Positions 16,839 through 26,053 are shown, counted from the stretch's first letter. The stretch: DNA of 64,000 nucleotides from an uncultured Acidobacteriota bacterium (GCA_903845115.1 CAIMWE010000117.1:21359-85358), one strand, 5' to 3'. Translations and numbers: made by a program. The notes: generated by a model from the sequence alone, not told the origin.

Positions 16839-17215
16839 AGCTCGTCGTCGCCGTCGTCCGCACCGACCGTGTCAACAAGGTCCTGGAGGCCCTCTTCCGC
16901 GCGGACATCCGGGGCCTCACCATCACCCGCGTCCAGGGGCACGGCGGCGAGCTGGAGAAGGTGGAGACCTACCGCGGCACCACCGTCAAGATGGAGCTCT
17001 CCGAGAAGGTCCGGATCGAGATCGGCGTCTCCGACCACTTCGTCGAGCCGACCGTGAAGGCGATCCTCGGCTCCGCGAGGACGGGCGACGTCGGGGACGG
17101 AAAGATCTTCGTCCTCCCTGTCGAGAAGGTCTGGCGGATCCGCACCGGTGAGGAAGACCAGGCCGCCGTGACGCCGCTCTTCCCGGCCGCCGAAGAGAAC
17201 GGCGGCGAGCGGTGA
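16835..17215 (+). CDS. glnK: Divergent PII protein GlnK1 lacking Gln39 and Tyr51
   Basis: A 126-residue PII-family trimer-forming protein encoded directly after amt1 (GTG start overlapping its stop, AAGGAGG upstream). The fold signatures GLTITRVQGHGG and RTGDVGDGKIFV are present. Counting without gaps, the T-loop reads ELEKVETYRGTTVKMELSEK: Tyr46 is kept, but position 51 is Val instead of the uridylylated Tyr, position 39 is Glu instead of the Gln that contacts 2-oxoglutarate/Mg-ATP, and 38 is Gly. GlnD could not modify it at the usual site. The C-terminus is about 14 residues longer than normal. It contrasts with GlnK2 (23793-24131), which is canonical. Confidence 0.9.
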   Translation: MKLVVAVVRTDRVNKVLEALFRADIRGLTITRVQGHGGELEKVETYRGTTVKMELSEKVRIEIGVSDHFVEPTVKAILGSARTGDVGDGKIFVLPVEKVWRIRTGEEDQAAVTPLFPAAEENGGER

Positions 17216-17220
17216 GTCAG

Positions 17221-17261
17221 ACAATAACGTAATATTATCTAACTGACGATACATTTCTGGC
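17221..17261 (+). promoter_or_regulatory. Tandem dyad site 4 (porin)
   Basis: ACAATAACGT (17221) and ACATTTCTGG (17251) start exactly 30 bp apart, beginning only 6 bp after the glnK1 stop. The GG of the porin sigma-54 element is 135 bp downstream of the first dyad. A terminator hairpin lies between site and promoter. Confidence 0.6.
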
Positions 17262-17272
17262 GCCGTCACAAG

Positions 17273-17309
17273 TTGACCCCGGAGGTTCTTCCTCCGGGGT
17301 CAAGTCATT
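17273..17309 (+). terminator. Intrinsic terminator after glnK1
   Basis: A perfect 13-bp stem (17273-17285 with 17291-17303) closes the loop TTCTT. The following tract GTCATTT is only moderately T-rich. It should end the amt1-glnK1 transcript while leaving the enhancer upstream of it. Confidence 0.8.
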
Positions 17310-17354
17310 TCCGGACCAGTCACTTCCGGCCCTTTCGAGGGCCGCCGCGTTCCA

Positions 17355-17370
17355 CGGCACGGCGCGTGCG
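17355..17370 (+). promoter_or_regulatory. Sigma-54 promoter of the porin unit
   Basis: CGGCACGGCGCGTGCG has GG at 17356 and GC at 17368, the exact 12-bp register. Predicted transcription start near 17382. The remainder of the 396-bp gap before the porin is a leader with one short reading frame (17415-17537). Confidence 0.75.
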
Positions 17371-17414
17371 ACGGGATTCGCGACGCCGATGACCGGCAGA
17401 GAGGAGACGACGGC

Positions 17415-17537
17415 ATGAGAAGGACGCGGATCGCAGCCCTGGCCCTTTTCGGGGCGGTCCTCGCAACTTGGGCCGTCCTCGCGTCCGCGCCAGGGGCAGT
17501 CCCTTCACCGCGTCGATCGACCGGAGCCTCTCGATGA
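17415..17537 (+). CDS. Possible 40-residue leader peptide before the porin
   Basis: A short reading frame inside the predicted porin leader. It begins MRRTRIAALALFGAVLATWA and continues VLASAPGAVPSPRRSTGASR, which looks like a secretion signal with a charged start, a hydrophobic core and an Ala-X-Ala-type end. GGAG lies nine bases before the ATG. It ends 74 bp before the porin start, and its stop overlaps an ATG in the porin frame. It could be a tiny exported peptide, a translated attenuator-type leader, or a chance frame. No homologue is recognised. Confidence 0.35.
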   Translation: MRRTRIAALALFGAVLATWAVLASAPGAVPSPRRSTGASR

Positions 17538-17611
17538 CGTTCCTCGTCGACCAGGAGCTCCATAACCCACAGGCCTCTCCCGAGGGAGGGCCTTCTCGGA
17601 AGGAGTGCACG

Positions 17612-18796
17612 ATGATCACGACACGTTTCACGCGCCGGAGTAGCTCGATCGCATCTTCCCTGGCTGTCGCGGGGCTCACTCTCTCGTTCGTCCAGCCGAT
17701 GCAGGCCGAGGACAAGCCCGCTCAGCCACCAGCAGCCGCGGCGGCCGCAGCGGCACCGGCCGCGCCGCCCGCCCCGAAGTGGTACGACGAGCTCGCGGTC
17801 AACGGCTTCCTCTCGACGACCTACGGCTACAACGTCAATCGCCCCGACACCGGGCTGAACCAGTTCCGGACCTTCGACCTCTACGACAACACTTTCATGG
17901 TGGACGTCTTCACGCTGACCCTCCAGAAGGCGGTCTCCAAGCCCGACGAGATCGGGTTCCGGGTGGACCTCTCCGCGGGCGGGACGCTCCCGAAGGTCGA
18001 GTCGTCCTACGGCCTCCTGCAGGGGCAGGACTTCGACGTGAAGCAGGCGTTCGTGAGCTACATCGCGCCGATCGGGAGCGGGCTCCGGTTCGACGCCGGG
18101 AAATTCCTGACCCACTTCGGCTACGAGTACATCGAGTCGTGGGACACCCCGAACGACAACGTCACCCACTCCTTCTCGTTCGGGTACGCCATCCCCTTCA
18201 CCCACACCGGGCTGAAGGCGAGCTACTCGTTCAGCGACCAGGTCGCCGGGATGCTGATGGTGGCCAACGGCTGGGACGACGTCAGGGACAACAACACCTC
18301 GAAGTCGATCGGCGCCCAGCTGACCTGGACGCCGACCAAGACGGCCACCATCGCCTTCAACCTCATCTCGGGCCCCGAGCGGCCGGACGTGAACTCGGAC
18401 CCGCGGACCGTTTACGAGGTGACCGGGCAGCTCAAGCTGTCCGACCTGACCGTCGTTGGCCTGGACGCCGTCTACGGCTCCGAGAAGGGCGCCGTCCTTC
18501 CCGGCGTGAACGCCAAGTGGAGCGGCATCACGGGCTACGCCCGGCTCGGCCTGACCGACAAGTTCGCCTTCTGCCTCCGCGCCGAGTACTTCGCCGACCC
18601 CGACGGGGCGCGCACGCAGGTCCCCCAGTATCTCAGGGAGCTCACCATCACGCCGGAGTACAAGCTGTCATCGCACCTGACCCTCCGCGCCGACCTCCGG
18701 ATCGACTGGTCCAACGTCGAGTCGTTCGACAAGAACGGCGGCCAGTGGTCCAAGACCCAGCCGACCGGCATCCTCAACGCGATCTACCTCTTCTAG
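17612..18796 (+). CDS. Outer-membrane beta-barrel porin (BBP2/OmpL-like)
   Basis: A 394-residue exported protein. The signal peptide ends near QPMQA-ED, followed by an Ala/Pro stretch, then repeated amphipathic beta strands: NGFLSTTYGYNVNRP, FEV-type strands and a C-terminal aromatic TGILNAIYLF ending in Phe, as outer-membrane barrels need for assembly. The barrel segments GLRFDAGKFLTHFGYEYI and HSFSFGYAIPFTHTGLKA fit the putative porin-2 family. AAGGAG precedes the ATG at 17612. It stands between two nitrogen units and has its own sigma-54 promoter and tandem site, so it is probably the outer-membrane entry route for a nitrogen compound under limitation. Substrate is not predictable. Confidence 0.85.
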   Translation: MITTRFTRRSSSIASSLAVAGLTLSFVQPMQAEDKPAQPPAAAAAAAAPAAPPAPKWYDELAVNGFLSTTYGYNVNRPDTGLNQFRTFDLYDNTFMVDVFTLTLQKAVSKPDEIGFRVDLSAGGTLPKVESSYGLLQGQDFDVKQAFVSYIAPIGSGLRFDAGKFLTHFGYEYIESWDTPNDNVTHSFSFGYAIPFTHTGLKASYSFSDQVAGMLMVANGWDDVRDNNTSKSIGAQLTWTPTKTATIAFNLISGPERPDVNSDPRTVYEVTGQLKLSDLTVVGLDAVYGSEKGAVLPGVNAKWSGITGYARLGLTDKFAFCLRAEYFADPDGARTQVPQYLRELTITPEYKLSSHLTLRADLRIDWSNVESFDKNGGQWSKTQPTGILNAIYLF

Positions 18797-18850
18797 CGAA
18801 CCTCCAGCCTCCGGGCGGTCGTCACCGTCCGAGAGATCCTCCCTTCCTCG

Positions 18851-18890
18851 CCGGTCACCCTGGCAGTCCCCCGGGGTGACCGGCACCTTT
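18851..18890 (+). terminator. Probable terminator after the porin
   Basis: A perfect 10-bp stem, CCGGTCACCC (18851) with GGGTGACCGG (18874), closes a 13-base loop that can pair further. CACCTTT follows. Confidence 0.65.
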
Positions 18891-18906
18891 CTCGGAGGAC
18901 GTCACG

Positions 18907-18947
18907 ATCATTTTGTCGTGACATGAGCCTTTGTCGACATTTCTGTA
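18907..18947 (+). promoter_or_regulatory. Tandem dyad site 5 (glnD)
   Basis: ATCATTTTGT (18907) and ACATTTCTGT (18937) start 30 bp apart. The GG of the glnD sigma-54 element is 132 bp downstream of the first. The 314-bp porin-glnD gap contains, in order, a terminator, this site and the promoter. Confidence 0.58.
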
Positions 18948-19037
18948 GCCCACGACGAAACCGGACCCGGCCCGAATTGCAACCGGAAGTGATTCAAGCC
19001 AAATAAGTTTCATCCGCCGACCCTCCAGAGCGATTTC

Positions 19038-19053
19038 AGGCACGGACGATGCG
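19038..19053 (+). promoter_or_regulatory. Sigma-54 promoter of glnD
   Basis: AGGCACGGACGATGCG has GG at 19039 and GC at 19051, exact -24/-12 spacing. Predicted start near 19063, about 48 bases before the glnD ATG. Confidence 0.72.
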
Positions 19054-19110
19054 TCCCGGAAATGCGATGAACTCTCGAGGCGACACCCCGACCGAACGAG
19101 AAGGAGCGGC

Positions 19111-21828
19111 ATGACCCTCTCGATGGCCGAGAGCATCCAGGAGCACGCCAACGAGCGGCTGGCGCCGCACGCCCTGGGCTCGCGCCGAAAGGCCCAGATC
19201 GACGCCTTCAAGAAGTTCCTGCGGCTGGAGACGCAGAGGCTCCGGATGAAGCATCGCTCCGGCCTCGGGGGCGTCCAGGTGGCGTCGGTCCGGAGCCACC
19301 AGGTCGACCTCGTCGTCACCCGGGTCAGCCGGCTCGTCGCCGCCGAGACCTCGTCCCTCTACGACCACGACCTCGAGAAGGTCGCGGTCGTCGCGCTCGG
19401 AGGCTACGGGCGGGCCGAGCTGGCCCCGTTCTCGGACGTGGACCTCCTGTTCCTCCACACCGGGAAAGCACCCGACGAGGTCCGCCGCTTCACCGAGGAG
19501 GTCCTGAAGCTCCTGTGGGACGTGGGCCTGCAGGTGGGGCACAGCTTTCGGTCGGCCCGCGAGTGCGTGGCGGAGGCCCGCGACGACCTCCACTCGCGGA
19601 CCGCCCTCACCGAGGCCCGCCTCGTGACCGGAAGCGGTCCCCTGTTCGAGGGACTGCAGAAGCAGCTCGCCATGTCGCTCGCGAAGGACCCGAAAGCCAC
19701 CGAGGCGTTCCTCGAGGCGATGCGCGTCGAGCTCGCCGAGCGACGGACCAAGTTCGGCGCCGTCGCGGTCCAGGAGCCGAACGTGAAGGAGGGGATCGGC
19801 GGCCTCAGGGACCTGCACGCGATCCTGTGGGTCGGCAACGTCCGCTCGGGAAAGGGCGGGGTGGCCGGGCTCCTCTCCGAGGGCCTGATCACTCCCGCCG
19901 AGGCCCGGGTCCTGGCGCGGGGCCACGAGTTCCTGTCGAGGGTCCGGAACGAGCTCCACTTCTCGGCCGGGAGGAAGAACGACCTCCTCGCGCTCGACCT
20001 CCAGGAGGGCGTGGCCGCGGCGCTCGGCTACGAGGCCCATGGAGGCCTTCACCCCTCCGAGGTCTTCATGAGGGACTACTACCGCCGGGCGTCCGAGGTG
20101 AACGACGTCTGCCGGGCCTTCATGATGCGGCACCTCTCGCCCCCCGGCCGGGGCCTCCTCGCGAGCCTCCGCCCCCGCAGGTTCCGCGGAGGGCTGGAGG
20201 TGCGGGACGGGCGGCTGTACGCGCGGGGGGCCGGCCTCGAGGGCGGCCCGCTCCAGCTGATGGAGGCGTTCGCGGTCTCCCAGGCCGAGGACCTCCCCCT
20301 GTCCGACGAGCTCCGCCACTCGATCAGGGGACGGCTCCAGCTCGTCGACAAGCGGTTCCGCGAGTCCCGCGAGGCGAGCGCGGCGTTCCTGCACCTGCTG
20401 GCGCGGCGGGGCCGCGTGGGGCCGGCGCTGCGGGCGATGCACGAGACCGGCTTCCTGGGCCGTTTCCTCCCCGAGTGGGCGCGCATCACCTTCGTGGTCC
20501 AGCACGACCTCTTCCACCGGTACACCGTCGACGAGCACACGCTTCGCGCGGTCGAGGCGCTCGACACGGTCGCGGCCGGGCGCGACGCGGCGGCGATCCC
20601 GTTCGGCCCCGTCCTCGACGAGGTGACCGACGCCGCGCCGCTGTACCTGGGGATGCTCCTCCACGACATCGGAAAGGGGAGGGACGGCCGCCACGTGGAG
20701 ACCGGCGCGAGGATCGCCTCGCGGATCGTCGATCGGCTCCGCCTGGAGCCCGCCGCCGCCGAGGTCGTCCTGTTCCTCGTGAGCCGGCACCTCGAGATGT
20801 CCCAGGTCTCGCAGCAGCGGGACCTGAACGAGGACTCCCTCATCACCGCGTTCGCCGACCGGATGGGGAGCCTCGAGAGCCTCGACCTCCTGCTCCTCCT
20901 CACCTACGCCGACCACTGCGCTGTCGCGCCGGGCATCTGGAACGAGTGGAAGGGGTCTCTCCTGTTCGAGCTCTACAGGCGGACACGCGCCCGCCTGGCC
21001 GGCAGTCCCGAGGAGGAAGGGGTGGCCGACGCATCCCGGGCCCACGCGGCGGAGACCCTCCGGGCGTCCTTCCCCCAGCCGGACGTCGAGCGCCACTTCG
21101 CGACGATGCCCGAACGCTACCTCCGGTCCACCGACTCCGACCACATGGTGCGGCACTTCCATCTCGTCCAGGCCCGGGCCGGCGCGGAGGTCGTCCTCGA
21201 CTGGAACGACCTGGACGACAGCAGGTGTACCGAGCTGACCGTCATCGCGGACGACCGGCCGGGCTTCTTCGCGAAGGTGGCCGGGGCGTTGACCGCGAAC
21301 GGCGTCAACATCCTGGCGGTCGACCTGTTCAGCCGCTCGGACCGCGTCGTCGTGGACACGTTCAAGCTCTCCGAGCAGTTCGAGCACGTCCCCGTGAAGC
21401 AGGCCAAGCGGGCCAGGATCGCGGCCGTGCTGGCGGACGCGATCGCGGGACGGGTCGACGTCAGGGACGCGGTGGAACGCTGGCTGGTCCGCAATCCCCA
21501 GAAGGCTCCCCGCGCCTGGGGCCGGGCGGCCCGCGGGCCCTCCGTCCGATTCGACAACGACGCCTCGGCGTCCTCGACCGTCGTCGACGTCAGGGGCCAG
21601 GACCGCCCCGGACTCGCCTTCACGATCGCGGACGCCCTCGCCAACCTCGGCCTGAACATCACCTTCGCCAAGATCGCTACCGATCGGGCCCTCGCCCTCG
21701 ACGTGTTCTACGTGACCGAGGGAGGACGGAAGCTCGGTCCCGAGAGCCTGGCCCGCGTCGAGGAGGCCCTGCTGGCCGTCTTCGTCACCAAGGACCGGAC
21801 GACGCGAATCGCGCGGGAGCACGCGTGA
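19111..21828 (+). CDS. glnD: [Protein-PII] uridylyltransferase/uridylyl-removing enzyme GlnD
   Basis: A 905-residue bifunctional nitrogen sensor that uridylylates PII when glutamine is low and removes UMP when it is high. The nucleotidyltransferase motif is GGYGRAELAPFSDVDLLFL (about residues 95-113). The HD hydrolase domain carries LLHDIGKGRDGRHVE (about 514). Two C-terminal ACT domains follow: ADDRPGFFAKVAGALTANGV (about 709) and QDRPGLAFTIADALANLGLN (about 830). The order and length are the GlnD norm. AAGGAG precedes the ATG. Its own sigma-54 promoter would raise GlnD under nitrogen limitation. Of the two PII proteins in the window only GlnK2 has its target Tyr51. Confidence 0.95.
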   Translation: MTLSMAESIQEHANERLAPHALGSRRKAQIDAFKKFLRLETQRLRMKHRSGLGGVQVASVRSHQVDLVVTRVSRLVAAETSSLYDHDLEKVAVVALGGYGRAELAPFSDVDLLFLHTGKAPDEVRRFTEEVLKLLWDVGLQVGHSFRSARECVAEARDDLHSRTALTEARLVTGSGPLFEGLQKQLAMSLAKDPKATEAFLEAMRVELAERRTKFGAVAVQEPNVKEGIGGLRDLHAILWVGNVRSGKGGVAGLLSEGLITPAEARVLARGHEFLSRVRNELHFSAGRKNDLLALDLQEGVAAALGYEAHGGLHPSEVFMRDYYRRASEVNDVCRAFMMRHLSPPGRGLLASLRPRRFRGGLEVRDGRLYARGAGLEGGPLQLMEAFAVSQAEDLPLSDELRHSIRGRLQLVDKRFRESREASAAFLHLLARRGRVGPALRAMHETGFLGRFLPEWARITFVVQHDLFHRYTVDEHTLRAVEALDTVAAGRDAAAIPFGPVLDEVTDAAPLYLGMLLHDIGKGRDGRHVETGARIASRIVDRLRLEPAAAEVVLFLVSRHLEMSQVSQQRDLNEDSLITAFADRMGSLESLDLLLLLTYADHCAVAPGIWNEWKGSLLFELYRRTRARLAGSPEEEGVADASRAHAAETLRASFPQPDVERHFATMPERYLRSTDSDHMVRHFHLVQARAGAEVVLDWNDLDDSRCTELTVIADDRPGFFAKVAGALTANGVNILAVDLFSRSDRVVVDTFKLSEQFEHVPVKQAKRARIAAVLADAIAGRVDVRDAVERWLVRNPQKAPRAWGRAARGPSVRFDNDASASSTVVDVRGQDRPGLAFTIADALANLGLNITFAKIATDRALALDVFYVTEGGRKLGPESLARVEEALLAVFVTKDRTTRIAREHA

Positions 21829-21892
21829 CCGGCGGCCGCGGGAGCCGCCGGCCCGCTGCGAGGGCGGTCGCGGGCCCGGTAGGGGGGCCCTC

Positions 21893-23119
21893 GTGATCGG
21901 CCTCGTCCTCGTCGCCCTGATCTCGCTCCTGATCGCCGCCAAGCTCGGGGGAAGCCTGGCCGAGTGGCTCGGACAGCCCGCCGTCTTGGGCGAGCTCCTC
22001 GCCGGCGTCGCGGTCGGAGCCCTCCCCCTGCTCGGGATTCACACCGTCGCCTTCGCAGCTCACGACCCGGTGGTATCGGCGCTGGCCGAGCTCGGCGTCA
22101 TCCTCCTCCTGTTCGAGGTCGGGCTCTCGACCCGGCTGGCCGACCTGATGAAGGTCGGTGGGTCCGCCTTCCTCGTCGCGACCATCGGCGTCGTGGTCCC
22201 GATGATCCTGGGAGCCCTCGTCGGGGCGTGGCTCCTGCCCGGGAGCCACCCCTACGTTCCGCTCTTCCTCGGGGCCTCGCTCTGCGCCACCAGCGTCGGG
22301 ATCACGGCCCGCGTCCTCAAGGACCTGGGGCGGGTCCAGTCGCCGGAGGGACAGATCGTCCTCGGGGCCGCCGTCATCGACGACGTCATGGGCCTGCTCG
22401 TCCTCGCCGTGCTCGTTGGCCTCGTCGGCGGCTCCGGCCAGTCGACGGGACGGACCGCACTTCTCGTGGCCGTGAAGGCGATCGCCTTCCTCGTCGGTTC
22501 GCTCGCCCTCGGTCGCTGGATCGCGCCGAGGGCCTTCCGGGTCGTCTCCCGCCTCCACGGAACGGGAGTCGTCTTTACCTCGGCCCTGATCACATGCTTC
22601 GTCCTCTCCTGGTTCGCCGACTTCGTCGGCCTCGCTCCGATCGTCGGCGCCTTCGCGGCCGGCCTCGTCCTCGAGGGAGTGCCGTTCGAGCGCCTCCTGC
22701 CGGAAGGGGACCGCCTCGAAGACCTGCTTCTCCCGCTCTCGACAGTCCTCGTGCCGCTCTTCTTCGTCCACATGGGCCTCCAGGTGAACCTCTCCGAGCT
22801 TGCCGGAGGGTCGGTCGGGCTAGCCCTCGCGCTCACCGCCGCGGCCATCATCGGCAAGCAGGCCTGCGCCCTCGCCGTCGTGACCCGCGGAGTGGACCGG
22901 TTCGCCGTGGGTCTGGGGATGATCCCTCGAGGGGAGGTCGGGCTGATCTTCGCCGGGATGGGACTTCGCCTTCAGGCCGGAGGACGGCCGATCCTGGGGG
23001 CTGGGGAATTCGCGGCCCTCGTCGCGATGGTCCTCCTGACGACGGTCCTCACTCCCCCGCTCCTCAAGTGGCGCCTCGGCGCTGCGAAGCCCGCCGGCGT
23101 CCTCGTCTCCTCGCCGTAG
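21893..23119 (+). CDS. CPA2-family cation:proton antiporter (KefB/NapA-like membrane domain)
   Basis: A 408-residue membrane protein of about 12-13 helices. It shows the CPA2 pattern: LGELLAGVAVG, ALAELGVILLLFEVGLSTRL, GAAVIDDVMGLLVLAVLVG with the paired Asp residues of the ion site (about residue 163), and MIPRGEVGLIFAGMG (about 343). No TrkA-N/RCK domain is attached, so it is the plain antiporter form. Start taken at the GTG at 21893, only 64 bp after glnD, so it is probably read from the glnD promoter. A K+ or Na+/H+ exchanger next to ammonium genes could counter ionic side effects of ammonium uptake, but that is speculation. Confidence 0.85.
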   Translation: MIGLVLVALISLLIAAKLGGSLAEWLGQPAVLGELLAGVAVGALPLLGIHTVAFAAHDPVVSALAELGVILLLFEVGLSTRLADLMKVGGSAFLVATIGVVVPMILGALVGAWLLPGSHPYVPLFLGASLCATSVGITARVLKDLGRVQSPEGQIVLGAAVIDDVMGLLVLAVLVGLVGGSGQSTGRTALLVAVKAIAFLVGSLALGRWIAPRAFRVVSRLHGTGVVFTSALITCFVLSWFADFVGLAPIVGAFAAGLVLEGVPFERLLPEGDRLEDLLLPLSTVLVPLFFVHMGLQVNLSELAGGSVGLALALTAAAIIGKQACALAVVTRGVDRFAVGLGMIPRGEVGLIFAGMGLRLQAGGRPILGAGEFAALVAMVLLTTVLTPPLLKWRLGAAKPAGVLVSSP

Positions 23120-23192
23120 CGCTCCGGCCCCCTCGTCGACTCCCCGCGCCCCCCCCGGGTCCCGGGACCCGCGACGAGAGGCTCGATCGTGA

Positions 23193-23233
23193 ACATTTTT
23201 GTCTTATTCGAGCCACTTCTCAACGTTCTTGTA
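23193..23233 (+). promoter_or_regulatory. Tandem dyad site 6 (distal, glnK2)
   Basis: ACATTTTTGT (23193) and ACGTTCTTGT (23223), starting 30 bp apart, are among the best matches to ACR-N4-YGT. They lie 157 bp upstream of site 7. The 673-bp gap between the antiporter gene and glnK2 is mostly GC-rich, with AT-rich islands only at sites 6 and 7. Confidence 0.65.
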
Positions 23234-23349
23234 AGTTACCCGAGAGGCGCCTCCCGACCGGTGGTCCTGCCCGGCTCCTCTCCCCCACCGGGACCTTGAA
23301 ACGGGCTCCGGGGCGGTCCCTCCCTCCCCGAAGCCCTCGGACAGTTCCA

Positions 23350-24131
<782 letters not shown>

Positions 24132-24178
24132 AGAAGCTCCTCGCCAGCCGAGCCGCCGCCCGAAAGGAGAGATCAGCC

Positions 24179-25900
24179 ATGAGCCTCGGTCGCCGCATGT
24201 TCATCAGCTTCGGCCTCGGGGCCGTCTTGACCCTCGGAGTCTTCGGCCTGCGCACCCTATCGGCGCAGCAAGCCCCGGCCACCGCGGCCCCGGCCGCGCC
24301 CGAGACCGCCGCCGCCGCGGCATCTCCCGCCACGCCCGAGTCGGCCGCTCCCGCGACGGTTGCCGGCGCTCCTGCCGCGGCTCCGGCCGCCGCGCCCGCT
24401 GCCCCGCCCCGCCCGCCCGACCCGACCGGCGCAGCCACCGGCAACGCCTCCGACGTCCCCGTCAAGGACGCCGCCAAACCGACCCTCGTCGAGGTGATGG
24501 ACACGGTCGGCCACAACAAGATCGCCATCAACATGATGTGGACGCTGCTCACCGGCTTCCTGGTCATGTTCATGCAGACCGGATTCGCGATGGTGGAGAC
24601 CGGCTTCACCAGGGCCAAGAACGCCGCCCACACCTTCTCGATGAACTACATGGTCTACCCGATCGGGATGTTCGGCTACTGGGTCTGCGGATTCGCCCTG
24701 CAGATGGGCGGCGTGGGCGCCGTCGCCTCCCTCGGCGGAACTCCCCCGCTGACCGGGGAGTTCACGGTGAACCTCTTCGGCAAGGCCTTCGGCCTCTTCG
24801 GGACGAAGGGGTTCTTCCTCGGGCCGGACTGTTACGACGTCGGCGTCTTCACGCTCTTCCTTTTCCAGATGGTCTTCATGGACACCACGGTCACGATCCC
24901 GACCGGGGCCATGGCCGAGCGCTGGAAGTGGACCTCGTTCATCGTCTACGGGTTCTTCATGTCGATGTTCGTCTACCCGCTCTACGCGAACTGGGTCTGG
25001 GGCGGCGGCTGGCTCTCGCAGCTCGGCGCGAACTTCGGCCTCGGCCACGGGCACGTCGACTTCGCCGGGTCCTCCGTCGTCCACATGGTGGGCGGCGTGG
25101 CCGCCCTCGCGGGGGCGATCGTCCTCGGTCCGCGTCTCGGCAAGTTCGACAAGGCCGGCAAGCCGATCGCCATCCCCGGCCACCACATCCCGATGGCGCT
25201 CGTCGGCACCCTGATCCTCGCCTTCGGCTGGTTCGGGTTCAATCCGGGCTCGACGCTGGCCGGCACCGACCTGCGCATCGCGGTGGTCGCCACCAATACG
25301 ATGCTCGCCGGCACGGGCGGCGCCCTCACCGCGATGATCTACATGATGTGGAAGTTCGGCAAGCCCGACCCGTCGATGATGGCGAACGGCATGCTCGCCG
25401 GCCTCGTCGCGATCACGGCCCCGTGCGCGTTCGTGACGGCGCCCGTGTCGATGCTGATCGGCGCCATCTCCGGGATCCTCGTCTGCCTGTCCGTCTTCTT
25501 CATCGAGGGGACGCTGAAGATCGACGATCCGGTCGGCGCCATCTCCGTCCACGGCGTCAACGGAGCCTTCGGCGTCATCTGCGTCGGCCTCTTCGCCGAC
25601 GGGAAGTACGGCGACGGGTGGAACAACGTCCCGGGCACGGTGGCCGGTCTCTTCTACGGGAACGGCAAGCAGCTCGTGGCCCAGCTGATCGGAGTGGCGA
25701 CCTGCTTCATCTTCGTCTTCGTCGCCTTCTACGTCTTCTTCAAGATCCTCGACAAGATCATCGGGAACCGGGTCTCGGCGGAGACCGAGCTCACCGGCCT
25801 CGACCTTCCGGAGATGGGGGCCCTCGCCTATCCGGAGTTCTCGATGTCGTCCAGCATGTCGTCGGAGTACACGGTCGACCAGGCGGACAAGAAAGCCTAG
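24179..25900 (+). CDS. amt: Ammonium transporter Amt2 with signal peptide and Ala/Pro-rich periplasmic linker
   Basis: A 573-residue ammonium channel. The ATG at 24179 (AAAGGAGA upstream) gives a signal sequence MSLGRRMFISFGLGAVLTLG with likely cleavage near LSAQQA. About 75 Ala/Pro-rich residues follow, then the channel domain from KIAINMMWTLLTGFLVMFMQ. Pore residues are present: VDFAGSSVVHMVGG (about residue 300) and DPVGAISVHGVNGAFG (about 455). The C-terminal tail contains RVSAETELTGLDLPEMGALA, the region that binds PII in this family, and a Ser/Met-rich end. A GTG at 24128 overlapping the glnK2 stop is an alternative start but would spoil the signal peptide. Second member of the glnK2-amt2 operon. 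Confidence 0.93.
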   Translation: MSLGRRMFISFGLGAVLTLGVFGLRTLSAQQAPATAAPAAPETAAAAASPATPESAAPATVAGAPAAAPAAAPAAPPRPPDPTGAATGNASDVPVKDAAKPTLVEVMDTVGHNKIAINMMWTLLTGFLVMFMQTGFAMVETGFTRAKNAAHTFSMNYMVYPIGMFGYWVCGFALQMGGVGAVASLGGTPPLTGEFTVNLFGKAFGLFGTKGFFLGPDCYDVGVFTLFLFQMVFMDTTVTIPTGAMAERWKWTSFIVYGFFMSMFVYPLYANWVWGGGWLSQLGANFGLGHGHVDFAGSSVVHMVGGVAALAGAIVLGPRLGKFDKAGKPIAIPGHHIPMALVGTLILAFGWFGFNPGSTLAGTDLRIAVVATNTMLAGTGGALTAMIYMMWKFGKPDPSMMANGMLAGLVAITAPCAFVTAPVSMLIGAISGILVCLSVFFIEGTLKIDDPVGAISVHGVNGAFGVICVGLFADGKYGDGWNNVPGTVAGLFYGNGKQLVAQLIGVATCFIFVFVAFYVFFKILDKIIGNRVSAETELTGLDLPEMGALAYPEFSMSSSMSSEYTVDQADKKA

Positions 25901-25926
25901 CCGCCACGTCCTTCCTGGCTACTTTC

Positions 25927-25961
25927 GCGGCGCGCCGGACCTCCGGCGCGCCGCTTTCCTT
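25927..25961 (+). terminator. Intrinsic terminator after amt2
   Basis: A perfect 12-bp stem GCGGCGCGCCGG (25927) with CCGGCGCGCCGC (25943) and a four-base loop, followed by TTTCCTT. Confidence 0.85.
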
Positions 25962-26012
25962 CGCGCCGTCCCCCTTCCGGGACCGCCCGGCTCGTGGAGC
26001 GGAATGGTTCCG

Positions 26013-26053
26013 ACATTTTCGTCGTGTTTCCCACTGAACTTAACGTTCTTGTC
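26013..26053 (+). promoter_or_regulatory. Tandem dyad site 8 (distal, glnA)
   Basis: ACATTTTCGT (26013) and ACGTTCTTGT (26043) start 30 bp apart, just after the amt2 terminator and 159 bp upstream of site 9. The second dyad is identical to the second dyad of site 6. Confidence 0.65.

Noticed and set aside
19036..21942. A 968-residue minus-strand frame opposite glnD
   Set aside because: Low-complexity Arg/Gly/Asp/Val composition typical of antisense frames in high-GC DNA, while glnD is an unmistakable family match on the other strand.
23148..23176. CCCGGGTCCCGGGACCCG as a terminator after the antiporter gene
   Set aside because: The palindrome is followed by GC-rich DNA without a T-run.
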